Both the position numbers and the translations under genes were made by a program. A stretch of DNA of 64,000 nucleotides from Gordionus sp. m RMFG-2023 (taxonomy: Eukaryota; Nematomorpha; Gordioida; Chordodea; Parachordodidae): NCBI RefSeq assembly GCF_954871325.1, contig NC_088778.1:33430730-33494729 (forward strand), written 5' to 3'. Under the pieces are notes generated by a model that worked only from the letters and a program-made list of their open reading frames with translations, was not told where the DNA came from and searched no databases. Positions 1 through 13,031 of this stretch are shown here, piece by piece; the first letter of the stretch is position 1; each line of letters begins with the position of its first letter.

Positions 1-573
1 TAATCATCTCACATTATTGAATCTTAATTTTGTAACCGACAAAAAAAAAATGCAATAAAAGCTAACATATAAAAAATTATGCAAAAAAAATTCAGCATAT
101 TATAAGTAATTTAATTTTTTTTTTTTTTGAAGTTGGGCTGAGTTCCTGATTCCTTCTTGATTTCTAGATTATTTTTTTTTGCTTTGAAATCCGTTAACAA
201 ATCAGCCTAATAAAAATTTAAAACTCACCGAATCCATTACCTTCCGCAACCTGTGGGATAAGGTTGGTAAATTTTTGTGAACAATATTCTAAGAAAATCA
301 AAAAAAAAATATTCGAAAATGATAATTAAGAAAATAAAAACTAAAATCTAACAAAAAAAAAATGTCGTAAAATTATGTAAATTTATTAATATATAAATCA
401 AATTAAAAAAATAAATAAATATATCTTGATATAATTACCACCAGAACTTCGATAAAGACTAGTGTTGTTAAATGGCCTCTCATTTTGAGCCGATTTTTAA
501 AACTGGCTAACTCGATATATTATTAGGGAAAAGATTTAGATCATAGGTGGCACAAAGATTAGAACATCTATCA

Positions 574-606
574 ACTTTCTTTCTTTCTTCTTTCTTCTTT
601 CTTTCT

Positions 607-645
<39 letters not shown>
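574..645. repeat. CTTT microsatellite, copy 1
   Basis: Interrupted run of CTTT/TTTC units. The second copy of the duplicated unit has its counterpart at 6,595-6,706, so the microsatellite was present before the duplication and the two have since diverged in length. Confidence 0.95.
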
Positions 646-1038
646 ATCCTTTCTAAAAGTTTTTATCATAGATCGTTTTTTTATTTTTAAAAAACTGAGG
701 TTTTTTTTTCTCCTTACCCCAACCCCAACCCTAACCTTATCCGAGTTTTTTTTTTTGGCAGTTTTTTATTTTTTTAATTTCTAACACAGTTTTATTTATT
801 TTCCACGGTTTTTCTTTCTTTCTATCAAGGTTTTTTTTTCCTAAGCACTTTTTAGCTCGAATTTACTTTTTTCCCACAAGCTAAGCTTTTTCCAATATTC
901 CATTGTTCTACCTCCTAAAATTTAAAACATTAAAATAACTAGAACCAAAATTTTCAAAATAGAATAAGAATTTATTAATAAAAATAAAATTATTTTTGTA
1001 TAATATTTAATCATCACATACTTTAAATATATGTTTAG

Positions 1039-1366
1039 AAAGAAAAGAGGAGGAGTGGCTAATAGGATAAGACTTATTAGAGCTGCTGGAGAGTTAGCCG
1101 GCGATGGAGAAGGTCTAGAAAAAGTAAAATTGATCCGAGAAAAAAGACAACGAGGCGGAGGCGGACGTGGTGGTGGAGGAGGTGGAGGGCGTGGTGGTGG
1201 CGGAGGACGTGGTGGTGGTGGTCATGGTGGCGGTGGGCGTGGTCATGGTGGCGGAAGGAGATATGGTAGCAACAGACGATACGGAAGTGGCAGAAGATAT
1301 TATGGAGATGGTTATTATAGAAGAGGTTATTATGCCCAAGGTTATAATTACCCTAATTATTGTTGA
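1039..1366 (+). CDS. Glycine-rich secreted protein, copy 1, last exon only
   Basis: This is the 3' coding exon of a paralogue of the gene at 5,897-7,986. It encodes a basic N-terminal part (KKRGGVANRIRLIR, then AGDGEGLEKVKLIREKRQ), a GGGG/RGG/GHGGG tract of about 40 residues, and a Tyr/Arg-rich tail ending YNYPNYC. An ATG at 1,031 is in frame, but the sequence around it (TATATGTTTAG followed by AAAG) matches the splice acceptor of the paralogue. I therefore start the exon at 1,039, in phase 2. The signal-peptide exon should lie left of the window. A possible ATTAAA polyadenylation signal is at 1,408-1,413. The RGG tract alone would suggest RNA binding, but the paralogue's signal peptide argues for a secreted, possibly structural or antimicrobial protein. 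The family is not recognised. Confidence 0.7.
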
Positions 1367-1512
1367 AATCTTTTAAATTTCTACTTACTTTTTTTTTCCG
1401 GCGGAAATTAAATATTTGTAGCTTGAAAAACAACTCTTTAAAAAAAAATATTCAAAATAATTTAGATTTTATAAATTCTATCCGTATAATACTTGACTAG
1501 ACTGATTTTGAA

Positions 1513-1650
1513 AACGTCGATCAAAATATAAATCAGCTGGTGATCCCCCCCCCCCGTTGGTTTCCCATACAATAACTTTCTTAAATAAATGAAACTATAA
1601 TATAAATTCGTTACTTTATAACTAAAATGGCGTGTTACCAATATGCAATC
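1513..1650. repeat. Fragment of the AAATCAGCTGG/AAATGGCG repeat family
   Basis: This contains AAATCAGCTGGTGATCC and, about 110 bp further on, AAAATGGCGTGTTACC. The same pair of words occurs in the inverted-repeat element at 32,620-32,957 (AAATCAGCTGG with CGCCATTTTGGTAACAC). The fragment is also present in the second duplicated unit (8,138-8,240), so it was there before the duplication. Confidence 0.5.
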
Positions 1651-2129
1651 GATACATATGTAATGTAATATATACACATATATATATATACGTAATTCAC
1701 TGTATTATTTTTTATTATAAATGCCTCAAAAAATAATGATTTACGCGATTGTAACAATTTCATATGAACAAAATATATTATAACACACTATAGATAAAAA
1801 AAGAGAAAAGAAAAGTTTACACTAATAATGTACCTATTCGCTCTATTATTTATAATTATCGGTTTGTTATGTATATTGTATTGCGGCTACAAATCAAATA
1901 TTTAAAGTGTGTCTTATAATTGGTAAAAGTTAATTTATTTTTTTACTTGAAATAATAATTCAAATGTTTTTTATATATATAATTAACTTTATATGCGTGT
2001 AATGATAAATTGTGATAAAGATTATCATTTTACGACACCACTTTAAATAAATATCTTTAATTCTTGTTCTAACTGTTACCCTAGAATCCCTAAAATCCCT
2101 ACAGAATTCATTTATTTCCATAAGTCAGA

Positions 2130-3660
2130 GACAATTCAACACCTTATTAAAATCGTTTCAGAGATGCTTCATTTCACAATTCATAAAACATTTCTCAGTT
2201 TTTACAAACCGTATCCTTTCATCCTATAAGGAACCATCCCATTTGGTATTTGCCCATTTGTCTTATCCTCTTCTGAGGGTATTCAGCTGGGTGACCCCCT
2301 AAGCTCTATATTATTTGGCCTGGGAATCCATGATTTGATAACTAAAATAAAAAAATAACTGTGCTCGATGCTCCTACAATTATGGTACATTGATGATGGG
2401 ATCATTTCCGGCGATTCTGCTGAGGTGGAAAAGTCTGTTACTAGTATTATATTAAGGCTTCATCTGACAGTCTTGGACTTGTAACTAACCAAACCAAAAC
2501 CGAATATTGAGAAATCAATACAATTTTATTCACGGTTTTGGTTTTTAAGTATATCCCCTTGAAAAATTTATCGCATTTGGGCTCTCCCATTGGTGGGGAG
2601 TCAGTAAATTCAGCGATATGGATGATATTTTCGAAAATTCAAAAAGCATTCTTCTCTGTCTTTTTTAATTAGGAATTTTTTCAACATCCCTAAAATCCTT
2701 TACTCCCTACGATCGAGCCCATTATTTTTAGAGAGGTTGTATCTAGTAAGATTGAAAACCAGAATAAGAGTGATTCTTAGTGACTGCCTTCAAAGCACAC
2801 TTCCTTTTCAAACATGGTGGCCTTGGCATAAGATCCCCACTGTCGATTTCAATATGTGCGTTCATTGCTAGCTACCATTAATTGACCAACATAGTCAGTC
2901 CACTATCCTCTTTTTAAATACAGCTAGAACGGAGTGGGCCAATCCGTCACAACCACAACCCTATTTCCGATCTGATCTCTTTAACACTAAAGGATTGGGA
3001 TCTACAATTTGGAAAAAACCCCTTTGATTACCTTATTTCGAGTCTTTTACCCTAGTCTACTATTAAACTTGTCGGGGATATGAATTTTTACATGTTATTC
3101 CATCTAAAAATCTCAAACTTAAATTGGACAACCACGAGCTCAGCTATGCTCTATGTAACAAGCTCAACATTCCTTTCTCATTACCATATAAATGCAGCAG
3201 ATGTCACGCTGGTGATGAAAATATGGCGCTACATCCATTGCAATCGTAATCCCGGTAGGCAAGCCCGACACTCGAGGTGCAATCAAATCTTATCTCTTAG
3301 TCTGCTGGTTTTCCTACCTCATTGGAGCCTTCCGATCTCTTTTCCGATAGTAGGCATCCTGATGGAATCAAACGAATTCCATGGTCAAGGAAATCTTATA
3401 ATATGGGATTTTTCTTGTCTGGACACGAACTCCCCATCCAATTTTAACAAGGACGCTCTGAACAGAGAGCAAAATTTTAAATGCAGCGCTGATTTTTCTA
3501 ATTACATATTCGTATCCATCATCTGCTCCACTATAATAACATATGGTGATTTGGTTAAAAAGTTTTTTAAAGATGTTGACCGCCTAATTCAGAAAAATTC
3601 TGGGGAGCCCCGGATTTTACTTATAGCAGAGGATAACAATAGCCCTTCTTAAATAACTAT
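2130..3660 (+). mobile_element. LINE fragment with restriction-like endonuclease, plus strand, decayed
   Basis: Translated pieces align with the better-preserved LINE at 59,690-62,060. A reverse-transcriptase core reads SEGIQLGDPLS near 2,275 and WYIDDGIISG near 2,390-2,420, where YIDD is the catalytic box. A HGGLGIRSPLSIS segment near 2,817-2,850 matches the other copy's SGGIGIRSPLQLS. A zinc-knuckle region with RQARHSRCNQ lies near 3,260-3,290, and an endonuclease part with DGIKRIPWS near 3,370. The coding potential is broken by many stops and frameshifts. The 5' part is missing (truncation at about 2,130, next to the duplicated unit). The end near 3,655 is followed by a G-run at about 3,690. 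Confidence 0.8.
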
Positions 3661-4699
3661 ACAAACCAACACAGCGTCTACATGAGCGGGGGGGGGGGTA
3701 GGAACAGTTTGCATCCTAATATCTATAAAGGGGTAGGCATTTTGGGGGGATAGGCTATAATAATCTAGAAAATTTTCCATTACATTTTTAAATTATCTAT
3801 GGATAACATTTTACATCATAATTAGCCTATCAACAAAATTATCTTATAGTTTTATTATACTTAAGAGTATAAGATTTAAGTTTGATTTTTTTTATTTGAC
3901 CCTTTCTCACTATCCTTTATTTTTATTCTCAGAAGTAATTTCTTTAAACGTACTAGTATACCGATTTTATTATATACTAGAGGATGTAAATAGACTTTTT
4001 TTTTATTACATAATATTTAAATTTATTTTTATCGTCTCTATAATTTTTATAGTAATTTACTCCGAGAATAGCTATCCTCATCCTAGGGTGGGATGGTCTA
4101 GGTCTTACCTCTTAATTATATTTTTCCCAAAATCATTCTTCTATAATAAAAGGCACTATAACCTTAAGAATTAGTCGAATTGAGGATGTAATAATTATCT
4201 TATCTACTATATAAGTTCAGAGACCTAACAATATTGTTATAATCTCTAATATCAGTATATCCTTAGAAAACAACTCTATTCTTATTCTAGCATTTAATAC
4301 AGCACTACTGGCAGCTTTTATTAAATCTGCCCAGCTTCCACGAAGAGGCTGGCTGCTAGCAGCCATATGACTTTTCCTACACATATTTCTTCGTTAGTTC
4401 CTTCTAGAACCCGTGCAAGTTATGTTTGCTTTATTAATCCAATCTCTCCTGATGATTGTGGGGGTGGGGGGTGTTTGAATAAATGTGCTGGTTTATGTAA
4501 TTTTATTTATTTTGTATTTTACACCATTTATGCTCAATATTGTCTTTATTGTTATTATGATTTTTTTTTCCTAATTAGTGATCGTTTTACTAACCATATT
4601 ATTTATATTACCATATCATACGACTTATTAAAATTTTATGAAACTTGAATCTTATATTTATGGGTGCGGGCTGTCTTTTAGGCCTTTCCCCTCTTAATG
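3661..4699. other. Non-coding stretch, no gene seen
   Basis: AT-rich sequence with a poly-G run near 3,690 and another G-rich patch near 4,460. The open frames here are short, hydrophobic and typical of T-rich noise. I see no splice-bounded coding exon. Confidence 0.5.
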
Positions 4700-4905
4700 A
4701 GCCCATAGACGTTTAAATGATAGTCCTCGGACTATTGTGCCCTACAAGTACGCGCGGCTTGCCCACAAACGTGTAAAGGGCTTCTCATATTTTCTTCCCC
4801 GATAACTTTTATAATCCAGTTAGATGGAAATGAGAAAAACCTAGCTTAGCTCTCTTGTTCCCACAACGTTGAAAAGGCTAATGCGCATCATCACGTAACA
4901 CGTAA
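4700..4905 (+). repeat. Dispersed 200-bp unit, copy A (possible SINE or small RNA gene)
   Basis: This matches the reverse strand of 48,811-49,009 over nearly its whole length. Shared blocks include ATAGACGTTTAA, TACAAGTACG, CGGCTTGCC, ACAAACGTGT and AAACCTAGC. A hairpin at 4,718-4,737 (ATAGT, loop CCTCGG, ACTAT) is also present in the other copy as ACAGT/ACTGT, so one T-A pair is replaced by C-G on both sides. No reading frame is shared intact. Its GC content is higher than that of its surroundings. It could be a SINE, a structured RNA gene family, or a decayed gene fragment. Confidence 0.6.
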
Positions 4906-5690
4906 ATCTTATATTTTGTAAATCACAAAATTTAAAAATATTAACTAATATGATTTTTCTATATGAAAAATGAAAAAAAACAAAAAAAAATATAATAGAG
5001 AAAAAAAAATTTGTGATTATAAAAAATTTTTTTATAAATTCTCTATAATATATATATGCTTTTTCATAACAATGTTTTAATTCATAAACGTAATATTATA
5101 TATGGGAATACATTTAAAAATAAACATTCAATTAATATGAATTAATATCCCGATTGACTTATATAATGCCAATTTCAATCATAATTTATACAAAAGTATT
5201 TTTATCTCTTTAAATCCAAGAATAATTGATTGATTCAAACAAAAATATGGGGAATAGAAAATAACACAGGTAATTTTGATATTCTTCTATGTTAATAAAC
5301 ACACAACATATTAACCTTCAATTAACTCTCGATAAATTTAATAACACTGGCACCCAATTTTCACACTACCGAAACGAGGTATATAAATCGAAGATAAAAT
5401 GCGTTTTCCATTCCATTCCATTCTTATTTTATTATATTTTTTACAAAGATTCGAAAAGATGGGATACCTTTACAATTCTATGGTAAATTATTTATAAACG
5501 ACACATTATTTTTTTTTAAAAAAAATTCAAAATCAAAGACCCGTAGACCTCCAGACCGGCCTCAGAAGTCGGTCAAGCCCGCCAAACCGCGGCCAAATTA
5601 TTAATTTAGGGCCGAGCTATACCCATGCTGAGCCTTAAAAATAAATATTTCATTGTTCGGATCAATTTTTCTCAATAAATATAATTTAAC
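4906..5690. other. Non-coding AT-rich stretch
   Basis: Low-complexity AT-rich sequence. A more GC-rich patch near 5,540-5,630 (CCGGCCTCAGAAGTCGG, GCCAAACCGCGGCC) may be a transposon scrap. No gene recognised. Confidence 0.4.
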
Positions 5691-5890
5691 CAATAGTTCT
5701 TGGCAAAATTGTTCTGAAATTTAAAAGGGTAGGTGCATTCCAAACATGGTGGAATACATTCCCGGGTAAAATCAGATATTTTTTTTTTAAAATTTAAAAA
5801 CGCGCTCAAAATATGATTTAAAGTTGAAAAAAAAATAGCACATTTCCGGATAAAAAAAAACGCATGTGACGTATATAAGAATCCAGATGA
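5690..5890 (+). promoter_or_regulatory. Upstream region of Gly-rich gene 2, with TATA-like box, shared with 32,395-32,600
   Basis: The segment just before the signal-peptide exon ends in GTGACGTATATAAGAATCC, with a TATATAA box at 5,872-5,878. Similar sequence in the same order occurs at 32,395-32,600 (GGCAAAATT, TGGAATA...TTCC, AAAATATGATTT, ATGCGTATATAAAAAACG). Either a promoter module or a repeat has been copied. The TATA box is only about 25 bp before the ATG at 5,897, rather close for a conventional start, so its use is uncertain. Confidence 0.4.
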
Positions 5891-5896
5891 AAAAAA

Positions 5897-7986
<2,090 letters not shown>

Positions 7987-8137
7987 AATCTTTATAAATC
8001 TCTACCTCCTTTTTATTTCCCCGGAAATTAAATATTTTTGTAGCTGAAAAACAACAAAATAATTTAAATTTTTTAAAAAAATTCAAATCATATATTTTTT
8101 TTTTGACGAGAACTGATTCTGAAACGTCTCGTCGAAT

Positions 8138-8240
8138 ATAAATCAGCTGGTGATCCTCCCTTTTGGGTTTTTCATATAATAAGAAATCTCTAATAAAAAA
8201 AATTTGTTACTTTATAACTAAAATGGCGTTGATATACAAT
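8138..8240. repeat. Fragment of the AAATCAGCTGG/AAATGGCG repeat family, copy in unit 2
   Basis: Same fragment as at 1,513-1,650, downstream of the Gly-rich exon, with AAATCAGCTGGTGATCC and CTAAAATGGCG. Inherited through the segmental duplication. Confidence 0.5.
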
Positions 8241-8363
8241 TGATACACTATGTAATGTAATTTTATACATGATTTGACTTTGTATTATATTTTTTATTTT
8301 TAAAATGTCCTCAAAAAAAATTGATTTTTGCATTGTAACAATTTCATATGACAAAATATATTA

Positions 8364-8582
8364 CAGTGTTGTGATGATTTAATGAAACATATTGACGATT
8401 TAATTAAAACACACGCATATATAATTATATTCTTTACAAATGTACAACAAAAGAAATAATAAAAGAAATTTCAATCATGCTTCTTTGTTCTATATTTTAA
8501 TTATTTTTGCAAATATTATCATTTTATATGAATGGGTTTAAATTTAATCGTCAATATGTTTCATTGAATCACCACAACACTG
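8364..8582. mobile_element. MITE with TA target duplication (Tc1/mariner type)
   Basis: A 219-bp element with inverted ends of about 45 bp. The left end begins CAGTGTTGTGATGATTTAAT and the right end, read in reverse, CAGTGTTGTGGTGATTCAAT. Both continue into GAAACATATTGACGATT. TA lies on each side (8,362-8,363 and 8,583-8,584). The first duplicated unit has the empty site near 1,782 (AAATATATTA followed directly by TAACACACTATAG), which fixes the borders and shows that insertion followed the duplication. No coding capacity. Confidence 0.92.
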
Positions 8583-9024
8583 TATACTACACATTATAGA
8601 AAAGAAAGAATTTACTTACACTAATATTATATATATTCTCTCTTCTATTTATAATATTATAGTATCTGTTTGTATGTACATTGTTTTTTGCGGCTATATA
8701 AATCAAATATTTAAATTATAATTTTATAATTGTGAAAAGTTAATTTATTTTCTTACTGAAATAATATTCAAATGTTTTTTTATATATATACAATTAACCT
8801 TTACCGAAAGATATAATATACATATATATATGTCTACTGATAAATTGTGATATAGATAATTATTTTACGACACCACTTTAAAATAAATATCTTTAATTCT
8901 TGTCTAACTTTTATCCCTAAACTCTCTAAAATCCCTACAGAGTTCATTTATGATTAGACATAACTCAGAGTTGAGGCTACAATTTACTTTTAAGAAAAGA
9001 AAATGATTTATCAATTTACAATTA

Positions 9025-9029
9025 CTCGA

Positions 9030-9065
<36 letters not shown>

Positions 9066-9100
9066 AAGAAAGAAAGAAAGTAAGAAAGAAAGGAAAGGAA
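9025..9100. repeat. GAAA microsatellite
   Basis: Run of GAAA units with a few GTAA variants, grading into GGAAAG near the end. Confidence 0.95.
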
Positions 9101-10024
9101 AGGTAGGAAATTCATATTTCCTTTTTTTTCTATTTATTTCAAATCCTTATTTTTCATTATTAATATCCCATTATTTTATTTATTTTTTTTTAAAAAAATA
9201 TCACACTATTATTTAACTCTTCTTTAAATTATATATTTTTTATTCCTTATTAGCTAATTCCTTATCTTACTTGGCGTGGAATATATGATTCCATTGTCAG
9301 ATTTCGAATATGAATGAATGCCTTGAAAACAAAGGATTATTTTGTTCAGTTTAAAAATTTTTTTATCAAAATATTTCGTATAAAATCATAATAATAATCA
9401 CACTATCGGCTATTTATTTATTTTTTTCTTTACCTTTTTATACATTCTTCTTTTAAAATAATAATAATTAAACTAAAACGTTATTAATTTATTACAATAC
9501 CACAACATTCTCTAACATCAATCACCATATCCTAATTTTTTTTTCCACATCTCTTTACCTATTTCAATCTACCATCTTTTAGCATTTTATTCTTTTTTTA
9601 TCTCTTCTTGATCATACTAAATATATATACATATTTAATTATTATAAACACGAATTAAATTTTCTTCCATTAATTTAACAAAATTTAATTCCCATTTCTT
9701 ATTACCCACACCTCAATAATCTTAAACCTGCACTTCATTTAAGCCATTATTCCCTGACGATATCTCTAGATAATCTTTCTTATATACTTATGTCTATTTT
9801 ATATTCATATATATTATTCGTTTCTTTTTTTTAAAAAAATAGTTATTTATTCAATATTCCCTTTTTCCCATTTTTAAAAAAAAAATCTCTGACTCCTCTA
9901 CACGATCCTCTTCCCCTCACCCATTCTTACTCTATTCTCGGAGGATTTCATTAATCTATTTCCGGTTTCGTACTTGATCCGTACGCCTAACAATTTCTCC
10001 TCCTAGAGCCAATTCCTATATAAT
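9101..10024. other. Non-coding AT-rich stretch
   Basis: T-rich and A-rich low-complexity sequence. I see no splice-bounded exon, RNA gene or transposon end. Confidence 0.45.
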
Positions 10025-11600
10025 TTATCTCTTTCCAACATTTGATTTTACTATTACCGGTTCCAATTTCCTTGATTCATTATACATTCTCTCGTACACT
10101 TTCTGCTCATCAGTGTATTCTAACCTTTCTTCCTCCTCCTTTTGTCTCTCATCATTCATCCTGACCTCCGACTGAAGGTACAAGAGTATCCTTGTTCTTC
10201 CACCCAAAAATAATTTTTAATATACAATTTCAATTTTCCTTCATTTGCTGTTTTCTGCCAGATTTCTAGTAGACTGGCTATCCTTCAGCCATCTATTATA
10301 AACTCGGATGATAAGGTGATGGTAAAATATGTAACGTTACCATTTTCTTTGCAACTTTTTTGAAACCTATACTTGTGAACGTCAACCTGTATGTTAATCC
10401 AAGAACCCCCCTCCCCCATTCTTAATCCATTTCGAATATGCGGTTTACTAAGAAGAAGCATGTATTCTTATCCTATTCAAAGAAATTGGTATGCGTCCCC
10501 TCTGCCACGAATTTCTAGTCAATGGCCATCTACTACTTCCATTTTTTAGGGAAATCCTTGCACACACATCATACTCGTTACAATTCTTACACAAATTCTA
10601 TATCATTATATATATTACGGGCCATCATGTATTCATGAATCTCTACTGTTTCATTATTTCAACTTCCTGATGTCCTTCTTGAAACAAATTCAGTTAATAG
10701 GGAATCACTCCTAGCGTATTCCATAATTTCATCTAGTACCCCTAATCCTTTTAAAAGCTTAAAATTCTTGATGTCTGACTCTCGCTTAATCTTGTCAATC
10801 GGCATCGAGTCTCCTTTCAGATGACTGCACAAAAAAGTGCCCAAGGATCTGATTAACTAGTTAATGGCAAAATGCAAAAATACTGACAAATTAATAAAAT
10901 GTCGCTTCGCCTTAAACCGTCATAAAGGGTCAAAGGACCAAAAATAATTATAAATAACAAAATTTAATAATAAATGAGTATAAATAAGTAAATTAGAAAA
11001 ATTTAAATATTAAATGATCAAAAGTACAGCAAATTAGGCAAACTGTTAGGCCAGTGTTACTGACATTTCTTATAAGACATAAGAGTAATCGTTGCTCCCG
11101 TATGTAATTACAGAGTCATTACCATATTTTCTAATGTTATAATCACTCTAGGAACTTATTCCTCCCCTATACCTCTTATATTTTTCTTTAATTTTACATT
11201 TAAAGGTACCACTTTGTGTTTTTCTTTACAACATTTCGCTCATCTGGTTTTTTTCTTCACATTCATCTTTAACTTTACAATTCGTTACAGATTATCATGG
11301 TTTCTGCAAGCTTATTCTCGCCAACATAGAGTCATTTTTCAGGGCACCGTTCCATCACTAACATCATTAAATTCTACTCGAGGAAAACCTTCTCGAGTTC
11401 TTTAGTCAAACTTTGTACAATTCGAGACATCCACCAAATCTTCCACACCTGATGGGCTTCACCTCTTCCGATTTACCGCGCAGACTCCTTCAATGTCCCC
11501 ATAGCGACCACATTTTAGACACTTTATCGAAAATCCCGCATAAATGTCCTTGATTCCTGCAAAGTCTGACATTTTCACTCACTCTTGGTCACTAAACTTA
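10025..11600 (-). other. Decayed coding-like region with zinc-knuckle-like motif (possible retroelement fossil)
   Basis: The reverse strand shows protein-like pieces. Near 11,500 there is a CLKCGRYG...GVC motif, the spacing of a zinc knuckle as in retroelement nucleocapsids. Further along are charged helical pieces (around 10,659-10,844 and 10,025-10,207, the latter rich in Glu/Arg). It is broken and old. No reverse transcriptase, integrase or LTRs were recognised, so the family is uncertain. A host pseudogene is the alternative. Confidence 0.3.
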
Positions 11601-12660
11601 AGATAACCCCAGTTAATCTGATTGTGGGTCCTTTTTTATTTCATTGCTACGCAATTCAATTCTTGAGGAGGAATTACCATTTATTTTCATACTCAGTTAA
11701 ATCACATTTATTCTTGCATTAATTATTGTGCCGCGCATAATGAGGTAACCAGGTTATAGCTTAAGGTCCGCCAGCCACTTTATATTAATACTCCTATTTG
11801 GCTTAATGCGTCTTTATAATTCCAAACAAATCTAAATTAATATCACAGCTCCTTATATATTATAATGTATTTCCATTGACCTAATCACTTTAAATTTTTT
11901 AAAATTAAATATACCCTTTTAGTACATGTATAACCTAAGCCATTTATTTATGTTTATATAACTATAATTATCTTAGAATATATAATTTCTGCAGGAAGCT
12001 CATAAATTATTTAATATTCTAATTGCTTGTGTAAAGTAACAAATTTGAAATTATACATCCATTCATTATACTCTTCCACAATTATTACTTATAACAAATT
12101 AATATACTTACGCATTTGGGCCAGGCACCATTTATGCCATTATAACGTTTATTTATGGTAAAATGTTACAATCAAATCAATATAACAACATTATAATTAG
12201 AAGTCTTTGAATGTAGTTATTCATAAATTTCAATTTATTTTGATTTTGAATAAAATTCGCCGTATATACTATATATAAAAAAAAAGATAGTTAAATTTTA
12301 AAATTTATTAATTTTTATAAATAAAAAAATTTACATTATATTTTATTCTTACAACTAATATTATATTAAAATCACATTCTTAACCTATAAACAACCAATA
12401 ATCGCCAAAAAAATCGTATGGTTACACATTCTATATTTAAACACAAATATCCCGATACTTCCATAACCTAAGGCTTATTTACATTAACCCCAATAGATTT
12501 TTTTTTAAATTTAAATACACCAAAAAATATATAAATAATCGAAAAACTAGTTAACATATTATTTAATGCAACACAACCTATTTAAACTATATAAAATACA
12601 AATAAATATTTATGATATTTAATACTAAAAAAATATTTTTGTATTGTGCTTTCTAATTTG
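11601..12660. other. Non-coding AT-rich stretch
   Basis: Very A+T-rich sequence with no convincing exon, RNA gene or repeat end. Confidence 0.45.
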
Positions 12661-13031
12661 GTGATTGTTCTTGGTATTATACGGTGTTATTTAATTTAGT
12701 GGTTTTAAAAAATCATAGACATTATGGTAAATTTTAGTTTTAAAGTGGATATTCTACTAATTTTTTGACGTATTGTTTTGGGTGTCCTATAAGTTCTATG
12801 GAGTTCTAATTTTCTTTTTTGTTTTACATTTTCTATTTAAACTTTCTATTCATTTTTTTTGTTATTCCTTTTTTATAATGTGTTCGATTAATATCTATTG
12901 AAAATATTTGCGCATGTTCGTTTTTTTGTTCTGACATGTTTTAGTGTTTTCTGGATAGTTTTTCTATTGTCTAGTGTTTTTTATGTGTCCTACGAATGAT
13001 ATATATATATAAATAGTTGTTTCTGTTCCTT
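12661..13031 (-). other. Degenerate continuation of the Thr/Lys repeat beyond the stop codon
   Basis: Just past the stop at 13,032-13,034 the sequence keeps the composition and words of the giant repeat exon (TTTTCTA, AGTGTTTT, TTTATGTGTCC on the plus strand) but no single frame stays open. It is either 3' untranslated sequence derived from former coding repeats or a terminus that moved upstream. Confidence 0.45.

Larger units (their letters stand above)
1..2130 (+). repeat. Segmental duplication, copy 1 (Gly-rich gene unit)
   Basis: This stretch is collinear with 6,521-8,975. Shared landmarks in the same order are: the opening segment ending in an A-rich run, a CTTT microsatellite, a T-rich segment with CCCTAA-like words, the Gly-rich coding exon, a segment containing AAATCAGCTGGTGATCC, and an end near AAAATCCCTACAGA. 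Divergence is spread over the whole unit, with many small indels, so the duplication is not recent. The left end of this copy lies outside the window. A LINE fragment abuts its right end at about 2,130. Confidence 0.85.

Noticed and set aside
715-745. CCCTAA-like words (also 7,340-7,410) as a telomere
   Set aside because: Only a few degenerate units inside the duplicated intron sequence; no long array.
1031-1038. ATG as the start of Gly-rich gene 1 (and 7,672 for gene 2)
   Set aside because: The ATG is embedded in the acceptor tatatgtttag, and an upstream signal-peptide exon joins in frame to copy 2.
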